64,000 nt of DNA, from contig OZ004584.1 in the NCBI GenBank assembly GCA_963924555.1, forward strand, positions 1,301,001 through 1,365,000, written 5' to 3'. The translations under genes and the position numbers were made by a program. The notes below the pieces were generated by a model. The model had not been told where the DNA came from. It worked only from the letters and a program-made list of their open reading frames with translations, and searched no databases. Origin of the DNA: Crambe crambe. Taxonomy: Eukaryota; Porifera; Demospongiae; Poecilosclerida; Crambeidae. Below are positions 22,901-31,769 of the stretch, piece by piece (positions within the stretch are counted from its first letter, which is position 1; every line of letters begins with the position of its first letter).

Positions 22901-24831
22901 GTGATGGCCCTAGCCCTAAGCATGCTTTGATTCGGTTATTTCAAATTAATTTCTATGTTCCATAATGCTTAATTGGATCACATCAAAAATTTAAGCCCCA
23001 AGGTTGCTGGCACTCATGCATGAGCTAAAGCACATGAAGAAGTGGTCTAGATTTGTGGGACTCTCAATCAGGAGATCCTAATGAAGTATCAGAGAAAGAA
23101 TGTAGTAGATATTGATATGTACATACATGTGCCTACGTATATACATGGCACATATTAATTTACCATCTCATCTGATCTGTTGCCATGAAATTAACTGCAT
23201 GGATATAATAGGAACTCACAGTATATATATATATCCATGATCTGAGTAGTAAATACAAGTATGTATGATATGCACTTTCATAGAAAGCAATCCAGTGTCC
23301 TTTCTCTTGTGGATTCTCGAGTAATCACGGCACATAGAAACACTTTCATAAAAAACAACCTAATATTTTCTCATGGATTTCAAATAACTGACCATAGCAT
23401 GTATACAAAGAAACACTTTCATAGCCATCTGGTTCTCAGTTTTCATGTAGATCTAAAACATGTTATCACTTAGGAATTCAGAGATATGAAAGTAAGCAAA
23501 AGCAAAATTTTTTTTTAGTGTGGGCATATTAACTATGTATGTATATAATTATTTATCAGGGGTGCATTTAGAAGGGCACAGGGGGGCATTCCCCCCCCCC
23601 CCCCCCCCGAGTTAATCTTGCCCCCTCTTAAATTTGGAGATTTTAAAAAATATACACAGAAAAAATGTATTCACAGAAAATGAGCAGCTAATAACCATCA
23701 ATGTCAAACTGATGCTCTTCTTGATTTTCTCTGCCGTACGTACATCCACTATTTCCTCCAGATCACTCTCAGACTTAAGTACAATTCTTTAACTCAATAC
23801 ACAAAATTTGCATTTACCAACAATGAGGCCTCCAAAAACAAGTAAAATTTTCTTTCGCACTCCGTGTGACAGGGGGCACATCCCCCCTCCTGCACCCTCT
23901 CTCTCGCCATGGCCTAATAGCCACGTGATTATCTATATCATGTGCAGAGCCACTCCCCCCTCCCCCCCCCCCATTAGTATAATGTATAATGTATAATTTC
24001 TGTATACACAGCCCTGTGTACACTCAGCAGACACTTTTTAGTTTTAGCAGTTACGCTTTGTCTAACTGTGGTACTTTGATCAACATGAAAACAGAATGTT
24101 ATTATTTTCAATAAGTTTCACCTTCTTCTGGTCTGGTCTGGTATGGTCTTTCAGTATCATCACACCCACATTTATAGTGCATGGACAGATCTCCACAGGA
24201 AATCCAGCATTAGTGTTAGCTATACACTCATCCTGCATTGGTAGAAAATCCATAGACACATCATAAATATAGGAAATCCAAGACAGGAAATTCATTACAG
24301 TGAAACCTGGTCAGTGGTCACCTTTGGGCCAGCAAGAAATGGCTGTTATAAAGAGGTGGCCTGCTAACTCAGGTTGAAGTCTACACAAAAAGCCCTCTTG
24401 GCTGCTATAGAGAGGTGACCTGCTTATACAGTGACCATTATAAACAGGTTCCACTCTATTGGATACACATTTCCTCTCACTGTCTTTAGCATACCCTCAT
24501 TTCCTCTCCCAATGAGTGCCCCCATGATCCCCTTTCTCTCCCTTCTTTCCCCTCTCTCCTCCCCCTTAACCCTTCCAAAACCGACGATGATCCCCCAATG
24601 ATAAATAACGATGTTCTACATTTATATCATTCCAGCTGTACAGGAAATCCGTGACTGGTTGGATATGCCAGGACATAAGTCCGAGTTGGTGATGATCATG
24701 CTCAATGATGTGAAATATGACTTTGACTGGGGTCATAAGACACTCATCTGGAATCCTCTTAAAACGATATTCGGAGACCTTCTCTTCACACAGTCCGAGA
24801 TGAAGCAGCATTTTCCCTCCCCTGGGTCATG
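7371..24831 (+). CDS. Secreted PI-PLC X-domain-like phosphodiesterase (five exons, 3' end not found)
   Basis: Exons 7371-7902, 8398-8596, 9464-9689, 10416-10488 and 24636-24831 join with matching phases (1, 2, 0, 1) and encode about 408 residues. Residues about 8-26 are a signal peptide ([17 protein letters not shown]). The first 177 residues are unrecognised. The PI-PLC X-like region follows: [12 protein letters not shown] with the first catalytic-type His, [23 protein letters not shown] with the second His, and VQEIRDWLD ... ELVMIMLND in exon 5. These motifs fit extracellular PLC-like phosphodiesterases, which act on phosphoinositide-type substrates; the substrate here is unknown. Intron 4 is about 14.1 kb, very long beside the others (495-867 bp), and holds another gene. 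Exon 5 ends at a clear donor (TCATG|gtatgt), but I could not identify the remaining exons. The gene may end in diverged exons or be broken by the adjacent array. Confidence 0.83.
7903..8397 (+). other. PLC-like intron 1, with a (GA)n run
   Basis: The donor is read as CAAGT|gtaaga, chosen because its phase restores the reading frame into exon 2 (acceptor cctgcag). Without splicing, the exon 1 frame runs on to a stop at 8004-8006. A perfect (GA)n microsatellite lies at about 8281-8311. Confidence 0.6.
10081..10375. repeat. (CATA)n microsatellite split by a small MITE
   Basis: A CATA repeat (about 10081-10148) continues after 10350. In between lies a 201-bp element (see 10149-10349). This is within PLC-like intron 3. 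Confidence 0.75.
10149..10349. mobile_element. hAT-like MITE inserted in a CATA microsatellite
   Basis: The termini are CAGTGGCGTAGCCAG (10149-10163) and CTGGCTACGCCCCTG (10335-10349), inverted with one mismatch. CAGNGGCG-type ends are common in hAT elements. The flanks are both CATACATA-like, so an 8-bp duplication is compatible but cannot be proven inside a repeat. No coding capacity. Confidence 0.72.
10881..10919. repeat. (GA)n microsatellite
   Basis: About 20 GA units inside PLC-like intron 4. The Glu-Arg repeat ORF across it is an artefact. Confidence 0.9.
12150..12440. repeat. 17-bp minisatellite with an alternating two-variant order
   Basis: Units of the form A(G/A)GTGTCCTGATTAGAG repeat about 16 times. 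The AGG and AAG variants alternate almost strictly, so the higher-order period is 34 bp. The last units are diverged. It is not a CRISPR: there are no spacers. Confidence 0.9.
17735..19351 (-). CDS. Probable unidentified multi-exon gene nested in the PLC-like intron
   Basis: Four minus-strand segments chain with consistent phases and splice signals: X 19110-19351 (acceptor cttgcag, donor CT|gtgagc, phase 2), Y about 18589-18749 (acceptor cttgcag, donor ATCA|gtgagt, phase 1), Z about 17952-18056 (acceptor ctgtag, donor AGAG|gtacgt, phase 1), W from about 17911 down to about 17735 (acceptor ctctacag). Segment X reads like a coiled-coil or basic region ([33 protein letters not shown]). Y has a helical start ([12 protein letters not shown]). 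Z has [19 protein letters not shown] has [17 protein letters not shown]. No family is recognised. Upstream exons and the true ends are not located; an open minus-strand stretch at 19461-19649 may or may not belong. Phase agreement over three junctions is the main support. Confidence 0.5.
22233..22313. repeat. (TGTA)n microsatellite
   Basis: About 20 perfect tetranucleotide units inside PLC-like intron 4. The repetitive Tyr-Val-Cys-Met reading is not a protein. Confidence 0.95.
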
Positions 24832-25785
24832 GTATGTGGAGTTTACTAGTTAAGAAATTCTGATGTATGTGGAGTTTACTAGTCAGTATTCTAGTGGTGT
24901 ATGTACGATAGTAAGTCCAGCTCACTAGATATCTATCTACAGTATCATATGTATTCTCATTAGCTGACCCTTTACCGACTCAAGGTAAGTGGTATTATGG
25001 TTGTTGGGCTATCCTTCAGCTGTTTTCAAATCAAAAAATAATTATTCAAGCTACGTAAGTCACACAAAAAGAACAATCTTTTTTGAATACCCTTGCAGAA
25101 CCGCGATTCATTCAAAGTCTGAAAATAGGCAGGGCCAATTAAAATTATCGTAATTGCATGTGACATTCAGTTTCCTGCAATATTTAAAACTTGGTCGGAA
25201 ATGACCAATGACCAACAGCTTTTGACTCTGTATGTGCTGTACATCTGTATACCACATGCACTCTAGCTATAGCTATAGGTCAGCCTGCAGAAGCAGGACA
25301 GGACACATCTTGATATTGTTGTAAATATAGCACTTTAGCAATTCTGTGTGATACTTCAAAGATATATACCTCTCACTGGACATTTCCGCCTATATATGGT
25401 AATGTAGTTAAATGATACAACCTGCAGCCACAGCATTTTGTCCTTGATATTCCATAAAAAGTTTGAATTCACACATTAGTTGCATAAGCAGGAAGGAAGT
25501 GATTTCAAATGTTTTGATTGTGAGTAAGTTATGGTGATGTGGCCTTATCTATGGCTTTTCTATCACCCACTCTGGTTGCGATAAAAGTGTCAGATCCATG
25601 TATCGTCTGTCTGTCTGTCTATGTACATGAAACTCTTGAGGGCCATTACAGTCTTAGAATATTGACTTTCTCGATTCTATTTCAGATCTATACTGTTACT
25701 GTACACTATACATAGCTACCATGTACACTCCATACATATTAGAGGACCTACTAATATTTATACTAGCTACAGAGAAACTCATTCA
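24832..25785. other. Gap between the last PLC-like exon and the secreted-gene array
   Basis: The missing PLC-like 3' exons would be expected here but none could be assigned. A short GT-terminated segment at about 24972-24991 has a donor (CAAG|gtaagt) but its phase would create a stop. 25480-25640, with a CTGTCTGT run, is a diverged duplicate of 36055-36190. The duplication therefore includes flanking DNA of the array genes. Confidence 0.5.
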
Positions 25786-25991
25786 CTGCATGTACAATTG
25801 CAGAAAGCTCATGAACTGCCGCAATTTCATTCACTGGTATTCCCATCACTACCACATGCAGATACTCATTTCAATATCATCAGAGGTGGGGGCAGGGAGG
25901 GACACATTGAACCACGGAGGATTGTTGTTGAAGGTGTAGCAGCAGTCCATAGCATCCCACAAGTCAATGCACTGTTGTATTCACCATCATA
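25786..25991 (-). pseudogene. Copy 0: 3' fragment of the secreted Cys-rich family
   Basis: The minus strand retains only the last third of the family sequence: the region for DAMD.C, a modified CCTF block, NPPWF, the serine-leucine-proline-alanine block before the DDIE motif, and a terminal SFLQLYMQ. There are length changes near 25920 (extra GTT, altered cysteine codons) and no upstream part. It is a degenerate fragment; its upstream flank is duplicated at copy 4. Confidence 0.75.
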
Positions 25992-26223
25992 GAATAGGGA
26001 TGGTAGGAGGGCCATGACCCCCTCACTTTCCATTGACATAAATGCATCACAAGCACTGCCGCCTATAGTTGTGTCCTAAGTCACTCAAGGATCTGGACTA
26101 CTTATTGATAACCATACAGAGGATGTGGCTTTACTTTTTGGGCAAGACTATAGGTGTGACTTATGTGTCCCACCCCCTATCAAATATCTCAAGATAGGAA
26201 ATTAAATATCATTTTTTGACATG

Positions 26224-26752
26224 TTATTGCACATACAACTGCAAAAAGCTCAAGTGCATTATTTCATCCCAAAGAGGCTGATCAGTACATATCCTCACTT
26301 CAATATCATCGGAGGTGGTGGCAGGGAGGGACACACTGAACCATGGAGGATTGTTGAAAGTGCAGCAGTCCACATGGGTGCAGTTCATAGCATCCCACAA
26401 TGCACCATTAAAGTCACCATCACAGAGGTAGTCATTGCCGACAAATGAAGCAGGTAAGCGAGCAACTGTACGATCTTGACTACCACAGGGACAACGAAAC
26501 CTCCTACCACCATGGCCAGCAGCAAAAGACCAAACATGTTGTCGAGGGGATCCATGAGTCACACTGACCCCATCCAGATACGGTTCATTGATCCCATCAT
26601 GTCTAAAAAAAGTATCGAAGGCATCTGGTGAGCCAGAAACATATCCTGTGGCTCGTCCACAAATGCGACTATAAGTCAGTCCAACAGTGGGAAAATCTGT
26701 TCCTGTGCAGGTTGCAGGTGTGGGAGCAAAGCACGACCTTACAGGTGATGAA
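26224..26752 (-). pseudogene. Copy 1: secreted Cys-rich family gene, 5' end replaced by a repeat
   Basis: The frame is open and well conserved from SSPVRSCFAP to the usual C-terminus LSFLQLYVQ: CGRATGY, PYLDGVSVTHGSPRQHVWSF, RCPCGS, FVGNDYLCDG, DCCTFNNPPWF, DDIEVRIC. The first roughly 110 residues of the family, including the signal peptide, are missing. Homology stops at about 26752, where a dispersed repeat with a palindromic end begins (26766 onward). The open reading on to 26805 is repeat sequence. Without a signal peptide or promoter it is very likely non-functional, though the rest of the frame is undamaged, so the loss may be recent. Confidence 0.8.
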
Positions 26753-26765
26753 GTCTCATTCCTAC

Positions 26766-27030
26766 GATATACTATTCCTACTTCACTCCCTTGGCCCTTG
26801 ATCATGGGAGTGAAGTAGGAATAGTATCTTGTACTTGATGATGGGTAAGGGTCACTTCACTAAGTTCACTCTCTTGCATGCAGTTATAATACATATTCCA
26901 GCTAGATTTTTGGGCCATACTGCTTCGATGCTGCAGTACTTGGTTTTCATAATGAAGCTGCAGTTATAATAGCATCCCTACTTCACATTTTTATTTCGAA
27001 GAAATTTTTTGCATTCACTTGTTTGCATTC
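26766..27030. repeat. Dispersed repeat with palindromic end (copy also at 48236-48490)
   Basis: It starts with an inverted pair, TACTATTCCTACTTCACTCCC and its complement, and continues with conserved sequence to GAAGAAATTTTTTGCATTCA. The same about 250 bp recur nearly identically at 48236-48490. At 26.77 kb it sits exactly at the truncation point of array copy 1. Probably one end of a non-autonomous transposon. Confidence 0.8.
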
Positions 27031-27399
27031 TTTTTCTTTGTGATTATGAAAATTGATAGACACTAAAGGCTTCCTTGATTGAGCTAAATTTATTTAATGA
27101 TCAGTATTTCATTCTGTTCAGGGAGGAGAGTTTGAAGGATGATCATCTGCAGTGTAATGGAGTACTGAAAGGAGTGAACATTTAAAAAAAGTGAACAGCA
27201 TTAGCTAATTGTTACATATGTGATCACTGAAATAATTATTGAGATGGTACGTATGTCTTGCTTGAGGGAGGAGTATGGGGAGTTTATACATTTGGTGTAG
27301 TGATCATAATAGTGGATGCCATCAAATGGCCACATCCTGTGCAGGTGTTATATGAGGAGAACTGCTATTGATTGCCCCACCCCTTTTATGAGGTAATAT

Positions 27400-28700
27400 C
27401 GCGAAGTTTTTTTTCATACGAGGCTGCAGCACATTATAGATAGCCCAGCTAGATTTTAGGCTATCCCTACTTAACCTTTTTATTTTTTACGCTCACTTGT
27501 TTCTATCCTTTTTCTTAGTGCTTGAAGTTGAATGAGGGAGGCTACAGTACAGTACTATACAAAGCCAGCTCTACATAAACCTCTTTTGTAGGTACATACA
27601 GTGTCTCTGGTTGAAGAATTTGTTTAGCTATTTAAGTTTTGTTGATATAAAACTTTACAGCAACAGCAATGTAAATGACATGTACACGGCATGGTGAAGT
27701 GAGCTGACTACACTACAGCCAAGTACTGGCTATAATGCTACTATAGGATGAGCATCTGTACTGTAATTCAGCAAGGAGTGACTGGAACATCATCAGATAA
27801 TGAATGAAGACCTTGGCTATAGCTAAACTTAAGCTTACGTGGCTCCGCCCATAAGCCCGCCCCCTTCAAAATGGCGTAGAAAGATTAGCAGCTGTGTTCC
27901 GAGTGCTATCGAATAGTGAAGTAGAGCCTTAGTCAAAACTAATAGCAAAAGATCAGCCTCTAGGTGCCGCTCTAACAGATGGCCAAAGCAGAATTTTGAT
28001 GACTATAGCCAGTAAGTCGGTACGTCGATCTTATTATTATTATTATCCTTATTATTATTATTACAAGTGAGTGCAAAAAATTTCTTCTAAATAAAAAGGT
28101 TAAGTAGGGATAGCCTAAAATCTAGCTGGGCTATATAATGTACTGCAGCCTCGTATGAATACAATCCCTACATTTACATCCACTACCTATAGCTAGCTAT
28201 AGCAGTTGTAAAAGTAGGGATTGTATTCATACGAGGCTGCAGTACATTATATAGCCCAGCTAGATTTTAGGCTATCCCTACTTAACCTTTTTATTTAGAA
28301 GAAATTTTTTGCACTCACTTGTTTCTATCCTTTTTTCTTAGTTCTTGAAGTTGAATATTAGTTTGTGTATGTATAAAAGAATTGAGGGTGAGCACTGTAA
28401 TTCAGCAAGGAGTGACTGGAACATCATCAGATAAGAATAAATAGCTAGCTAAACGAAACCTAGCTAAGCTTAGCCTAAACTTAAGAAGCTTACGTGGCTC
28501 CGCCCATAACCCCGCCCCCTACCGACATGCGCTTCAAAATGGCGTCGAAAGATTAAGCTAGTGTTCCGAGTGCTCGAATAGTGAAGTAGAGCCTTAGTCA
28601 AAACTAATAGCAAAAGATCAGCCTCTAGGTGCCGCTCTAACAGATGGCCAAAGCAGAATTTTGATGACTATAGCCAGTAAGCCGGTACGTCGATCTTATT
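27400..28700. repeat. Nested, partly inverted repeats of the same dispersed family
   Basis: The segment GAGGCTGCAG...CAGCTAGATTTTAGGCTATCCCTACTTAACC occurs at about 27420-27480, inverted at about 28090-28165, and direct again at about 28230-28300. A second module, from CTTACGTGGCTCCGCCC through GCCAGTAAG to GTACGTCGATCTTATTATTA, occurs at 27835-28040 and 28490-28705. An (ATT)n run lies at 28032-28060. The order suggests two partial copies of one element in inverted arrangement. No coding sequence is seen. Confidence 0.7.
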
Positions 28701-28706
28701 ATTATA

Positions 28707-29703
28707 AGGCCATGCAAACTAAATTCACTGTTTATCGTCACCGCCCGCATCCAAAAAAATTTTATCTTAAAAAAATTCAGAGTTCAGAGTTCATGTTTTA
28801 ATACAGCACGTGCACCGCAACAGGCACGTACATATACGTACGTACATGTGTGCAATTGCACAGAGAGTCAGGCTCAACGCTTGCTAGTTTTATGGCGGAG
28901 AAACAGTTAGTATCAGTTTCTGTGGTGAGCAACAACCGTTGTCTTGTTCCTTGGTCAGTTATTTTGGTCGACCCAAGAGACAGTTTCGAAGATCTACTGA
29001 ACGCAATGAGAGCTGGCAAGTATGGGACGATTCCTACAGAACCATTGCTTGACCGTGCTGACAGTATTGAAACTGTTTTGGTCGGTAACATCAAACCATC
29101 TTTATCCATTGTAGGCAAGGACATGAACGTCGTTCAGGTATGTCGTACCTTCGGTTTCTTCATAAAAATTTCAGTTGCACAACCAGAACCACCTAGACAA
29201 AATGCTTTTGATATTTTGATGGCCAATCAACGAAAATTAAGCAGGCCTGCACTTCCCGAGTATGTTGAAGAGCGAACCAAAAGAGATAAACTCTTTAATG
29301 ATATTGTGAAGTTATTGGAAGGAATGGGAAAGAAATGGTGCAGTGGAGAAGTGCAGTCTGGAAAGTCTTTTCTAACGAATGTGATTTTGTATATAGATGG
29401 ACATCATGAGAGCATTGAGATCCAAGCTTGTGGAGTACCAGAGCTTTTTATACTGTGTATACACTGTGGAGGCACTGAATTTTGAACGTGGTGTTTATCT
29501 GATTGTACATGTATATAAGAGAGAATATTACTATAATTGCTTTACACTACATTTTTTGTGTTTATAGTTAGCCAGCCATAGCTAGCTAGCTAGTGTCTTG
29601 TTATTTGATCATAATTATATTGAATATTGAATATTGACCTCCCTCCCTCATGCAAATTTAGAAATCTTGTGACGATAAACAGTGAATTTAGTTTGCATGG
29701 CCT
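28707..29703 (+). mobile_element. TIR element (35-bp TIRs) carrying one ORF
   Basis: Perfect or near-perfect 35-bp inverted repeats, beginning AGGCCATGCAAACTAAATTC, lie at 28707-28741 and 29669-29703. No clear target duplication was found. The element holds the ORF at 28892-29485 and nothing resembling a transposase. It is either non-autonomous or its ORF belongs to the mobile machinery of an undescribed group. Confidence 0.8.
28892..29485 (+). CDS. Multicopy-type protein inside the TIR element, function unknown
   Basis: The ORF of 197 residues starts at the first ATG that gives a sensible N-terminus (MAEKQLVSVS); it is also open for 14 codons upstream. Parts seen: a folded-looking start with VPWSVILVDPRDSF and KYGTIPTEPLL, then PPRQNAFDILMANQRKL, a charged stretch ERTKRDKLFNDIVKLLE, and ILYIDGHHESIE near the end. 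From memory, NAFDxLM and the IDGHH-type segment recur in high-copy predicted proteins of sponges and cnidarians, which would fit a transposon-borne gene. This is unverified. No catalytic motif is recognised. The product may be truncated at its C-terminus relative to longer relatives. Confidence 0.6.
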   Translation: MAEKQLVSVSVVSNNRCLVPWSVILVDPRDSFEDLLNAMRAGKYGTIPTEPLLDRADSIETVLVGNIKPSLSIVGKDMNVVQVCRTFGFFIKISVAQPEPPRQNAFDILMANQRKLSRPALPEYVEERTKRDKLFNDIVKLLEGMGKKWCSGEVQSGKSFLTNVILYIDGHHESIEIQACGVPELFILCIHCGGTEF

Positions 29704-30165
29704 AAAGAAAAAGAACAAAAGTCAATTTTAGACATCGTTTTTTTCTCATGTTAGCGAATGAATTTTTGGTCTTTGAACATTCTCCTCTCTTCTTTGTAGA
29801 TGTAATAATTCACTGTAGCCTTCTGAGAACCTGTAGAGTAAGGGTAGAAGAGAAGAGTTTTTAGTTTATACAGTCTTATGACCTTTGACCCGCCATCCCT
29901 ACTTAGAGAGTGCTAGCGCACTCTCTGATTATAAAGAAAAAGAACGAAAAGTCAATTTTAGAACTCGTTTTTTTCTTATGTTGGCGAATGAATTTTTGGC
30001 TTTTGAACATTCTCCTCTCTTCTTTGTAGATATAATAATTCACTGTAGCCTTCTGAGAACCTGTAGAGTAAGGGTAGAAGAGAAAGAAGAGTTTTTAGTT
30101 TATACTGTCCTATGGACTTTGACCTGCCATCCCTACTTAGAGAGTGCTACCGCACTCTCTGATAC
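29704..30165. repeat. Tandem pair of hairpin-ended repeats (third copy at 48490-48720)
   Basis: Two copies of about 230 bp lie in tandem (about 29704-29935 and 29936-30165). They start AAAGAAAAAGAAC and end with the hairpin AGAGAGTGCTAGCGCACTCT followed by CTGAT. The third copy at 48490-48720 is joined directly to the palindromic repeat described at 26766. A terminal hairpin just before a CTGA-like end, together with tandem copies, is reminiscent of Helitron/Helentron-type elements, but this is not proven. Confidence 0.7.
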
Positions 30166-30166
30166 G

Positions 30167-31739
30167 TATAATTCACGGATGTTTTTTGATTACAACTTAG
30201 TCGTTTAATTTAACATATACGGTAGGGGCGTGTCAACCATAGCAACCACAATGCTTGTACATAGCAACTCATGCACAACTTCCTGGAGTTGTGGAATGGA
30301 AACTATTCCTGCTGGAGCCTAGAGCTTTGGTTCCAATATAAATCCATTCCAGATAATACCATAGAGATGCACTGCGCAATAACAATAATATAAAATAGAG
30401 TACTGAGCATGTATAAAAGCGGAAGGTACAGCTGGCTGATTGAAGAAGACGAGAAAGCGGTTTGAATGAAATTCATATAACCACGAACAGGAAGTTTTCA
30501 CGGTTATCAGATCTAGTCCAGACAGAAGCATGATCATTCCACTACATAGTTTCACAGGAAAGGTACACTGTCTATTTTTTCTCTCTGAATAAATGAGCAT
30601 TAAATGTAGCATAAATTCTAACAACAGTTCAACAAAATTTGAATTATAACAATACATGTAGCTAGATAATATAAGCGAGTATACAAATAAGATCACAGAG
30701 TTATCCTGGAGAAGCTGTGCAGGGTTTGTGGCAAGCTTATAGCCACAAAATCAGGGCATCTTTGCAGCAATCATCTGGATGACCTACTCAATGTCTTTGG
30801 GGTGTCAGCAGAATCTGATAACCCAAACATGAACTTTTTGCCATGCTTGCAAACTTGTCACAGAGCTATCACTACCTGCCAACATAGAACAGTGATTATT
30901 GAGGGGTGGTGTAGGCATGATGACAGTTCTTGTACTGTTTGTGAGCACTACACAATGATTCAGCGTGGAGGCAGACTACCGAGAGACCTTCCCCAAAGCA
31001 ACTGTGCTCCCAAAAATGCACATGTTAGAAGAGCATGTCGTGGCATGGCTCCACAGATGGCATGCAGGGTTCAGGATACGGAGAACAAGGAGTCGAGAGT
31101 ATCCATGCGTACTTTAACTCGCTTGGAAGGATCTATAGGGGGATTTCTGATCCAGTTGATCGACTAAAGTACACCATGAAGGAGCACTTGCTTCATATTG
31201 CACCCTCTAACATTGATGCCAGGCCTAAAATTAAGAAAAGGAAAAAATCTACATCATAAACTTCATATCATCATACTTACAGGTCCTAAATATTATGCCT
31301 ACTAGGTACCCGTATAACAGAAAGAAAAAAAATAGACAGTAGATAGCTGTAACAGAACCAGATACACCATTCCTTGATCTACTTAACCAGTAAGTCTCAC
31401 CTCTTCAAAAACTCTAGCCTCTCCTCCAGACATCCTTTTCTCTCACCCCTTTGCGTGCCTTGTTATGAAGTACCTCAGTTAAAACTCCTGTATCTTCACT
31501 CCAGAGTACAATGAAGAACCAGGACAAACGCTAACCTGTTGTTCTAGACCTTATCTACTGTAGCACGTGGTAAAGGTGACTCCAGCATTGTTTATATTAG
31601 CACAAAGGTCAGTTGATATAGCGCTATTTCAGTACCAATCTTGTCTTGTTAGACAGGATACAATTACAATTTTTTTTACACTACATCCGGTCTGACTTAA
31701 TTGCCGCTAGCACATTGAATAAAACATCCGTGAATTATA
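30167..31739 (+). mobile_element. TIR element carrying a zinc-binding-domain pseudogene
   Basis: The sequence TATAATTCACGGATGTTTT at 30167-30185 is repeated exactly inverted at 31721-31739. The interior contains the degenerate gene at about 30700-31259. Two TIR elements with multicopy-type genes thus lie almost back to back (28.7-29.7 and 30.2-31.7 kb), separated by the tandem hairpin repeats. No target duplication is clear. Confidence 0.72.
30700..31259 (+). pseudogene. RAG1-N-terminal-like zinc-binding domain gene fragment, frameshifted
   Basis: In one frame from about 30700 the sequence reads LCRVCGKLIATKSGHLC, DLLNVFGV, a short spacer, then PCLQTCHRAI, followed by CRHDDSSCTVCEHY and GGRLPR. 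The spacing CxxC ... C ... CxxxC/H recalls the zinc-binding N-terminal region shared by RAG1 and RAG1-like proteins. Downstream the frame moves twice (about 31015 and 31068) to end with GEQGVESIHAYFNSL, DRLKYTMKEH and a basic tail RPKIKKRKKS. From memory, such tails occur in repeated cnidarian and sponge genes. The linker between the zinc part and the tail is short, so an internal deletion is likely. The start may lie upstream of an intron (possible acceptor near 30698). I regard it as a dead, transposon-borne copy. Confidence 0.6.
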
Positions 31740-31769
31740 CACGTCTACATACTACATGGAGAAAGTCAT

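Larger units (their letters stand above)
10489..24635 (+). other. Giant fourth intron of the PLC-like gene
   Basis: About 14.1 kb without any exon of the host gene. Contents noted: (GA)n at 10881-10919; short CAA tracts at about 11670; a 17-bp minisatellite at 12150-12440; a G homopolymer at about 14001-14012; A-rich tracts at about 16545-16620; a diverged tandem repeat at about 17100-17310 (units with CTTGTCCTGAAGCTGTATTGTGACCT-like text); a probable minus-strand gene at 17.7-19.35 kb; a TGTA microsatellite at about 22233-22313; C homopolymers at 23591-23608 and 23957-23972; and degenerate GAGGTGGTCT-like repeats near 22430-22510 and 24300-24450. The remaining stretches (about 13.1-17.0, 19.7-22.2 and 22.5-24.6 kb) show nothing I can support. 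Confidence 0.6.

Noticed and set aside
24972-24995. Possible PLC-like exon 6 (acceptor ATTAG, donor CAAG|gtaagt)
   Set aside because: Joining it to exon 5 in the required phase gives an immediate stop, and the residues do not match the expected domain.
30319-30696. 125-codon minus-strand ORF upstream of the zinc-domain pseudogene
   Set aside because: AT-rich hydrophobic text antisense to the probable 5' part of the TIR element; no recognised domain.
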